This document shows, piece after piece, positions 57,466-64,000 of a stretch of DNA of 64,000 nucleotides. Below the pieces are notes generated by a model. The model was not told the origin of the DNA and ran no database searches. It saw nothing but the letters and a program-made list of their open reading frames with translations. Position numbers and translations under genes: made by a program. The DNA is from Allomyces macrogynus ATCC 38327 (Eukaryota; Blastocladiomycota; Blastocladiomycetes; Blastocladiales; Blastocladiaceae), in assembly GCA_000151295.1 (NCBI GenBank), contig GG745359.1:485159-549158 (forward strand), written 5' to 3'. How positions within the stretch are numbered: position 1 is the first letter of the stretch; the number at the start of each line of letters is the position of its first letter.

Positions 57466-58300
57466 GGAAGTGGACGTTGAAGTGGGGGAGTGTGGAGTGA
57501 TATTTTCGGTTGTGTTTGGTCGTACCTCTTTGGTCCGACACGTTCGCGTGCCGCTCCGGGTGGAGAGTTTAGGCGCGCTTGACCTCATGTCGCCTGCCGC
57601 GTCGTTAATGGTTGTTGTTGGCCGCTTCTAGTGTTCTTGCCCTGGTTCTTGTTGGTGTTGGTTGCCCTTTTTCCCACGTCTCTTGCTCGGTTTTGCGGAT
57701 CTCAAAAAACTCACTGCGGCCCTCCTGCCTACTTGGCATGCAGGCACACGAGGGTCGCCATCTATTCTATTCGTAGCACTATTTTCTCTCTTTCCGGTTC
57801 TGTTCTTGTTGTTCGTGCTGTTCTCTGTCGATTCCCTGCCCGTTCCTGTTCGTGCTCTCTTTCCGGCTGATGATCGTCTGTTATCTTTTTTTATTTTTGA
57901 GCCGGCTAAAAAAATTCAATAACAGCGCGCACGCTGTGCGTTCCAAGGGGCGCGTGCGTATTTAGATCGACTGGTTTGTGTGTTTCTGTCGCCGTCGTGA
58001 AGGTATGAATAACTGGCCGAGAACAACTAGCCCGGCCACCGGAGCTTTCCCTCTTCCCATCCTGATCTCAATGATCTGGCCCTTGGCCTCTTCTCCCTCT
58101 CACGACGTTCCCTATCATGTCAGCTATGCTCTCCACCTCCACCCTGATTCGCGGCACGTGGACAAGATTGACTCCGCTTGAAATCATATCGCGAGGGGGA
58201 AATGTGCCCTGATCACCATCAGCCAAAGAATCAAAGTTGATTTCGACCGCGTTGGGCCAAAACTGGCGCGATAGACAGCGAGCGTTACCCACAGCGCGAT
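57466..58300. other. 3' flank of the La-module gene, up to the inverted repeat
   Basis: The coding strand is T/C-rich at about 57640-57900 (for example TTCTCTCTTTCCGGTTCTGT), probably the 3' untranslated region. From about 57950 to 58300 nothing is recognised. Confidence 0.45.
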
Positions 58301-58892
58301 GGTGGCCACGACCACGTCGCTGGGTTTGCTCGGCAAGCGGCTGTTGGTGCTGGCCATGGACGACTCGGTCGCGTCGCAGGTCGCGCTGGCGTGGACGCTC
58401 AAGGAAATGGTGCACCCGGAGCGCGATCATCTGGTCGTTCTGACCGTCTCGACCTACAAAACGGCGTCGGGCCTGTTGGGTGGCGGCGACGTGAAAGACG
58501 AGCAAGCGCGAGCTCAAGGCCGACGCGCGCGCGCAGCGCATCTGCGAGTACGCGGCCATGCATATTGGGGATTTCGTGAAACAGATGTCGGTGCCGCTCT
58601 CGTTTGAGCTCGTCACGCTCAAGGCCGCCGACAACGACGTGCGCGGACGTGATTCCTCGACTATATTTCGCGAACACGCGCGCCCAGCATGCTGATTCTC
58701 GGCGCACACGCCGGCGGCACCGTCAAGCGGTACGTCCACTTGGCGCTCCTGGCCGCTCGCCCAACGCCCATTCACGCCTTGCGGCTCGCCGTCACTAGGG
58801 CCATTCTCGGGTCGACGTCGTCCTACTGCCTGCACCACGCGGCCGTGCCCGTGATCATTGTCAAGGAGGAGGGCGGCGTCAAGGCCGGCTAA
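58301..58892 (+). pseudogene. Second copy of the universal stress protein gene, broken by indels
   Basis: The reading matches the intact copy at 53850-54464 from VATTTSLGLLGKRLLVLAMD onward. One extra A occurs in GACGTGAAAGACG near 58495. Several extra single bases cluster at about 58640-58690 (GCGCGGACG for GCGCGACG, ATTCCTCG for ATTCTCG, ATATTTCGCGAACACG for ATATTCGCGACACG). After these, the final frame again reads MLILGAHAGGTVKRYVHLAL to the same stop. Nearly all the differences lengthen a base run by one or are single insertions, the pattern of sequencing errors at a low-quality contig end, so this may not be a true pseudogene. The first ten or so residues of the intact copy are missing. 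Confidence 0.75.
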
Positions 58893-59006
58893 GACGCGCT
58901 TTACGCCGAGGGCCTCAACGATCCGCGCCGGCGCCGCTCCTGCGCGGCCAAGTGATCAAGCCAAGAAAGTCGGCCACCTCGATGCCGACGACTTTGTGTT
59001 TTTTCC

Positions 59007-59045
<39 letters not shown>

Positions 59046-59345
59046 CGTCGTTTTTCATGTACTCATCCACCACGATCCACCTATCTCTTCCTCTATCATT
59101 CATCGCCCCTCTGCCACGTAACGATATCCCACCCATCATTATGAGACCAAAGACGGTTCTGCACCACGTCGTGGTTGTATTATCAGACACGGTGCGATTG
59201 GTTCTCTGTCGTGGAGCTGCCAATCCACGGCAAGGGCCGTCCAAGTTGTGCAAAGAGCAAGCAGCAAACGCGAGTCCATGTCCATTTCCGCCTTCTTCCT
59301 CGTCACAGTCCTTCCTGAGTCATCATTCCCGCACAAACCGTTGAC
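58301..59345 (-). repeat. Inverted repeat, right arm
   Basis: Reverse complement of about 53398-54435. It holds the damaged USP copy, a 37-base T-tract at 59009-59045 and the matching flank. Its outer end overlaps the last codons of the Sec7 gene (stop at 59303). Confidence 0.9.
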
Positions 59346-62300
59346 GCCGACCGCGACCGCGACCGTCCCCCGCCACTCGCGACCGACGCCGGCACCAACC
59401 CATCAGCGCCCGCCGCGGCGACCACCGTGATCGCCTCATCGCTCGCCGGACACGTCGTCGGATGCGTTCTCCCGTCCCCCTTCCCATCCATGTCAATCGC
59501 CGGCATCGACGCCGCCAAAGTCCCAGCGACCGCCGCTGCTGCGGCCTGCTGCTGCGCGGCACGCACGACCCCCGCCACCGCCGGCCCCGGGACAATAGAC
59601 TTACTACGCGACGGCATCACAAACGACCCGATCCGTTTCAGCACGCCGTTTGCGCTCGGGCTCCGCGGCAGCGCTTGCGAAAAATCCGCACCTCCACTGC
59701 CAGTCAGTGCCCCATCCTCTCTGGACCCGGCCGGGGTGACCTCGATCGGCGGCGGCGAGACGAGTCCGCTCGACACGGACGTCGATGCGGTCATTGGAAT
59801 CGTCCCCACCGACTTGGTGGCTCCTCCGCCATCCGACAACGTCGGCGACGCCGGGAGTGCCGGCCCCACCGCCGCCGCAGGCGCGATCGTACTCGCGCGG
59901 CGAATCCACGCGGCCAAACTCGTCAACGTCGGCGACCGCGCGCGCGCCTGCGGCGGCGGCGTCCCCATAGCGGCCGGCGGCGCCAAGTCCGCGACCGGGT
60001 CCGTGACGATTGGTGGCGGCATCGGGTTTTCGTTCTCTTCCGCGACCGTCGACCCACGGCGCGACCGGGACGGCGTCCCGGTGGTGGTCGCGACGTCTGC
60101 CGATGAAGAACGCGCGCGCGCGAGGACCATCGCGCGAGACATGTGTGCGGCGTGTGCGTTGGCCGCGGATTCGCGCTGCAATGCGACACGGGCCGCACGC
60201 ATGGATCCTGCGCGGCCGACGACTGACGGTGGTGCGGCGAGTTGTGGGCTCGCCGGAGTGCTGGTGTCCGTCGGCGAGGGCGGGGAGGCGGTGTCCGCGG
60301 GCGACGCGGCGATGGGGGAGAGCGGCGCGGTTGGAGAGCGGGGTAACGGGACGGTGGTCGCATCAATGTCGTCGGTGCTGCTGGAGGGTGGGGGTGGAGG
60401 AGGTGGAGAGACGACGAGGGGTGGTGGAGTGTCGTGGCTCGGTGAAGTAGAGAGGCGCCGCGCCGTGAAGAGTTGCTTGGTCGGCGGCGTGCTTGGCCGT
60501 GACTGCGGACTGGGCGGGTCCCGCGTGAGGTGCGGCGCGGCGGCGGCCGGGTCCTCCGAGACCGACCGGTACCGGCTCTCGAGTGTGGATTTGGTGCGCG
60601 CGACGCGGTTCGCGAGGTAGTCGGTCAGGACCTCTACAGAGCGCACACCGGTCAAGCCTCGCCCCAACCATCAAAACACAGCGCGGACGCGTACCGTGCT
60701 GCTTTGACTGTTCCACCTTGGCCACGCTCAGCTGCTTCAAAAACACCTCGTGCTCCTCGGGCGTACTGAACGCCAAGTGCACGCGGTCCGACAAGTCGCT
60801 CGTCGACCCGACACTGCCACTCCCCGCACTTCCGCCCGTCCCGGCAGTCATCGGAGACACATCGTCGGCCTCGTCTTCGTGCCCGAGGTAGACACTGTGC
60901 GGGATATCGTAGTCGGAGGATGCGTTACTGGCCGGGTAGACGGTCACGGTCTGGATCGGCCACTGGTGGTTGATGAGGTATTTCGGGCCAGGCTTTTGCT
61001 TGGTGATCTGCGAGGCGCAAAAGAGGTGGGTGAGCAGCAATTTATCAACGAGTTCACGGTAGGACAAGACACGCACCACGAGCACATCCTTGAAGAGGAA
61101 CACAAACCGCTCGTGCTTAGCGCCCTTGATCACCTTGAACGCAATAAACTCGGCAACCAGCTTAGAGCGCGAGTTCTACCACCACGACATCTCAACGTGA
61201 GCCGCCAGGCCTTCCCCAACGCAACCCCACGCCCTTACGTACCTCCATCCCCGCAATCGCCTTGACCACCGCCATCTCCCCCGGATCCGCGCGGTCCTGC
61301 ATCCGAATCGCGCAGCACTTGATATCATAATACAGCCTCCTGAGCGTGGCCTCGGGGACATTCCCACCGGCATCGATCCCGCGATTATTGCGAATGAACT
61401 CGGCCAATGTCATCTTCTTTTTCACGGCCGGGTTATGCGCGTCCGTGTTGAGCATGATCACGGAGAACGCCAAAACAAACGCCGTCGTTGGGTCGCGGTA
61501 AGTGCCCGGATTGGCCGCGCAGTAGGCGCGCGCCCACGCGTCCAAGACGCGATCAATTTTCTGGGCTTCGCCGGGAAGTCGGAATGTGGCGAGTGCGGCA
61601 CGTAGGGCGTCGGACAGACCCAGGCGGTCGAGCGGGAGTGAGGCCATGTAGGCGTGTAGGAGACGTTGGATGGGTGGGTCACTAGGGATGAACCAAGGGG
61701 GTTAGCCTGGAAGGTGGGATGGCAGAGATAGACTCGGAAGAAAGAATGGAGAGAATTTGCGTACGGGAGCCCAAACAACTCGCCAATTCGCGTCTTGTCG
61801 AGAGTGAGCGCATTCCGGCGCAGAAACTCGACCAGGTGATCGTCGGCCTCGTCGGGCGAGTAGGTCGCGAGCGGCCCGGACCGCATGGCCTCGACGGCCT
61901 CGCGCGGGTCCTGGTTGAACAAGAGCACGTAGTGGCGCGTGCCGCGGCGTAATGGATCGTCGCCCGAGCCTCCTGAATGTGCACAAGTGTCAGCAGCACA
62001 TCGCCGGCAGTTACTTCAAGTATAAGCAGCGCACCGCGCGACCCCGACGGCCGCTGCGCCGTGACGATGGATGCCCCACTCCCAGCGCGCTTCAAGATAT
62101 GCGAGAAATGCAATCGCATCTGGCGCATGCGCCACCACATCTGGATCTTACGTGCCGCCGCGACCGATTCGTCGCGCGATCGCGCCGCGGCCGCGGCTAA
62201 GGGCGGTGTGCGCTCGCCGTGCGGGCGCACCGACGCGCGTTTACCGCCCCGCTGCCGCCATGGCCAAAGAGCTCGTTCATGGACCGCGATCGCGGCACCG

Positions 62301-62949
62301 ACGAAGTCGAGCTGCCGACGGTCAAGTGGTGCGAGAGGGTATTGGTCGTCGAGGACGATGCGGAAGCCGAGGGAATGGCCGGGTTGAGGTTGGGCTGCGA
62401 TGACGATGCGGGCGTGCCAATGGCCGAGCTCGGACCCGGGCTGCTGGTGGGTGCGCCGACGCCGGTGAATTCGCTTGCGCGGCGTCCCTTACCGGCCGAT
62501 CCTCCACCCCCACCACTGCCGCCGGCCAGTTTCTGGCGCAGGTGCGACGTGAACGTGCGCAGCAACGGTGTCGATGCGTAGCGGCTCATGGCCGGCGGTG
62601 GGGTCTGATCACCTTCACCCCCGCCGGCCATCATGGCGGCTGGAATGCCGGCGTCATGGATCACAGATCTTGATCTCGGTACCCATCCAGAGGGGCGCGG
62701 TGGTGACGGGCTCGGTTCGGGGAGAGCCAGAATGACGGGCGGTGGTGGAGTGATGGCCATGTCAGCGCCGCGCGGCGTCGTCAGGTCCGGATGCGACGGC
62801 GTGCGCGGCAGGGACGGTGCGTGCGCGATGGGGGAAGTTGGGACCGACTGGAGGGCGTCGGGGGCGGTATCGATACCGCTGGCGGCGGCGTGCTCGGTGA
62901 CCATGGCGAGCCGTGGAGAGGGCATCATCTTGATGGACGCGGTGCGCAT
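59303..62949 (-). CDS. ARF guanine-nucleotide exchange factor, IQ-Sec7-PH (IQSEC/BRAG-like)
   Basis: Proposed minus-strand exons: 62949-62235, 62196-62035, 61972-61765, 61681-61243, 61160-60695 and 60633-59303, about 1107 residues. Sec7 domains activate ARF GTPases by GDP/GTP exchange. After a disordered Ser/Pro N-terminus comes an IQ motif, ESVAAARKIQMWWRMRQMRL. The Sec7 domain follows: HYVLLFNQDPREAVEAM, RRNALTLDKTRIGELFGLP, ALATFRLPGEAQKIDRVLDA with the catalytic Glu near residue 401, and TAFVLAFSVIMLNTDAHNPA, VKKKMTLAEFIRNNRGIDAG. A PH-like domain comes next (EFIAFKVIKGAKHERFVFLF, KDVLVVRVLSYRELVDKLLL), then a long low-complexity tail. An in-frame TGA two codons before ATG 62949 fixes the start. 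The 38 bp intron at 62197-62234 is suspiciously short; a one-base error could explain that frame change. The C-terminus ends inside an inverted-repeat arm. Confidence 0.85.
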
Positions 62950-63813
62950 CACGCGTCACGGGGTTGCTCGTTGGTCGCTGGCGTTGGGCACGACGAGATT
63001 CTTTGATACTGGTCAAACGTGGTAATCAGGATATCGTGGCGTGGGCCAGATGTCAGTCGATGCTGGTGCCCGTCGTTCGGCTGGAGCGCGGTGAGCCCAG
63101 TACTCGACCGCGCATGCAGATCGTCGGCTGGTCGGCGGCGACGGGGACCACCTTGGCGTTCTCGAAAGAGGCAGGCTGAATGCGGCAAGTCGTCGTCGTC
63201 GTCGTCGTCTATGGCCGCTTTGACGAGCGTAACATCGCGCTCAAAGATGGGACAGTCTGCGACTCTTTGATGCGTTCCAAACGAAGCTGGCGAGCCGTCG
63301 GACGCCTGCCTGACGCGGTCACGTGTCGGAATGGCAGGGTTCCTGATGCAGGGCTGCCACGGCAATCGCCACGCTGCAGCACGGTGTGGCGCGTGTGGCG
63401 CCTGTCCGCGGGCCTTGCGGGCAGCTGCCTGCCTGTCCGCACCAGAAGGTTCGGCGCGTTTTTCAGGTGCGCACACTGACAAGGTCTCGACCAGACCCAC
63501 CACCACAGGGGCCGCCGCCAACCACGCCCATCGCCCTGACCGGGACGCCGGACAGCGCTGGACGCTGACAGACAGTCCGCCGGCCCGCTCCTGATCTCGC
63601 CGACCTTGAGCTGCCACGTTGCAAGGCCCGAGAGCCTGCCGCAGCCGCTCCCGACCGGCAGCCGCAGCAAACCCCGCCGCGCCCTACAAATACCGACCAG
63701 CACAACACCATCTTCCCGCTGCTTCGCTCGCCACCCCAGCTCGCGCCCCGCTGCAGCACTAAAGGCAACCTGCACGCCGCTTCAACCCCCCGCATCTCTC
63801 CTCACCCCCTGTC
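62950..63813. promoter_or_regulatory. Divergent promoter region, Sec7 gene / MIT-domain gene
   Basis: 864 bp between divergent starts. The last 200 bp before the MIT gene is C-rich on the coding strand, like a leader. No TATA box is recognised, and the frames present are chance. Confidence 0.4.
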
Positions 63814-64000
63814 ATGCCTCCCAGCGCCGCCGCGCCCGCTGGGGCCGGTGCATTGTTCCCGCCGATGAACGCGTCGGCGCTTGACTCTGGCATCTACCTG
63901 ATGCGCCGTGCCGCCGAGGAGGACGCCAAGGGCAACCGCCCGGCCTCGACCGACCTCTACATGGCCGCGCTCGACGCCTTTATCTTTGCCCTGCCCGCCG
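63814..64000 (+). CDS. MIT-domain protein, 5' part only
   Basis: The ATG at 63814 begins MPPSAAAPAGAGALFPPMNA, then SALDSGIYLMRRAAEEDAKG and NRPASTDLYMAALDAFIFAL before the right edge. The helix pattern with a central A-x-x-x-D and YxxALDxFIxALP is that of an MIT (microtubule interacting and trafficking) domain, which binds ESCRT-III tails in proteins such as Vps4-like ATPases and MIT-kinases. The catalytic part, if any, lies outside the window. Confidence 0.6.
   Translation, partial: MPPSAAAPAGAGALFPPMNASALDSGIYLMRRAAEEDAKGNRPASTDLYMAALDAFIFALPA

Overview
The window is nuclear DNA from a GC-rich eukaryote, most likely a zoosporic fungus; a blastocladiomycete such as Allomyces fits best, but this is inferred. 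The genes carry many short introns, mostly 64-112 bp, with GTACG or GTGCG donors and TAG or CAG acceptors. A protein kinase C with the fungal Pkc1 order (HR1-HR1-C2-C1-C1-kinase, DYG motif) points to fungi. A CYB5D1-type protein, otherwise typical of organisms with cilia or flagella, points to a swimming stage. Exon joins were checked by hand for reading phase; untranslated ends are not defined.

Layout. 1-857: 3' part of an FtsX-like ABC permease gene. 1.3-7.9 kb: mostly decayed sequence, including relics of an F-box/LRR-like family and of an unrecognised family, around an intact CYB5D1-like gene (5406-6230). 8.2-10.3 kb: a ZC3H3-like CCCH zinc-finger gene, divergent from the one intact F-box/LRR-like gene (10699-12582). 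12.9-16.9 kb: two relics of that family. 17.0-18.2 kb: an unrecognised gene. 19.8-20.4 kb: a Siva-like zinc-binding protein. 20.8-25.2 kb: complete RAD50 (eight exons, 1303 residues). 26.0-28.5 kb: a small Ser-rich protein and a mitochondrial PP2C phosphatase of the pyruvate dehydrogenase phosphatase type. 28.8-43.3 kb: three PIAS/SIZ-type SUMO E3 paralogues (one lacking its SP-RING), with TDP1, a glutamine-rich protein and SF3B2 among them. 44.1-45.2 kb: a fourth F-box/LRR relic. 46.9-53 kb: a His/Gln-rich protein, COA3, and Pkc1. 53.4-59.3 kb: a roughly 1 kb inverted repeat carrying a universal stress protein gene in each arm, enclosing a 515-base N gap and a La-module (LARP-like) gene. 59.3-62.9 kb: an IQ-Sec7-PH ARF exchange factor. 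63.8 kb to the edge: the start of an MIT-domain protein.

There is no operon logic. The genes cover housekeeping functions: DNA repair (RAD50, TDP1), SUMO ligation, splicing and mRNA 3' processing (SF3B2, ZC3H3), mitochondria (COA3, PDP), cell-wall and stress signalling (Pkc1, USP) and membrane traffic (Sec7, MIT). The most unusual points are the birth-and-death behaviour of the F-box/LRR-like and PIAS families, the inverted repeat beside the assembly gap, a single-base frame break inside the first C1 domain of Pkc1, and a Siva-type protein in an apparent fungus. I did not see a convincing wholly new system; the two decayed copies of an unrecognised family (1.3 and 4.4-4.9 kb) and the unrecognised gene at 17-18.2 kb are the least explained coding material.
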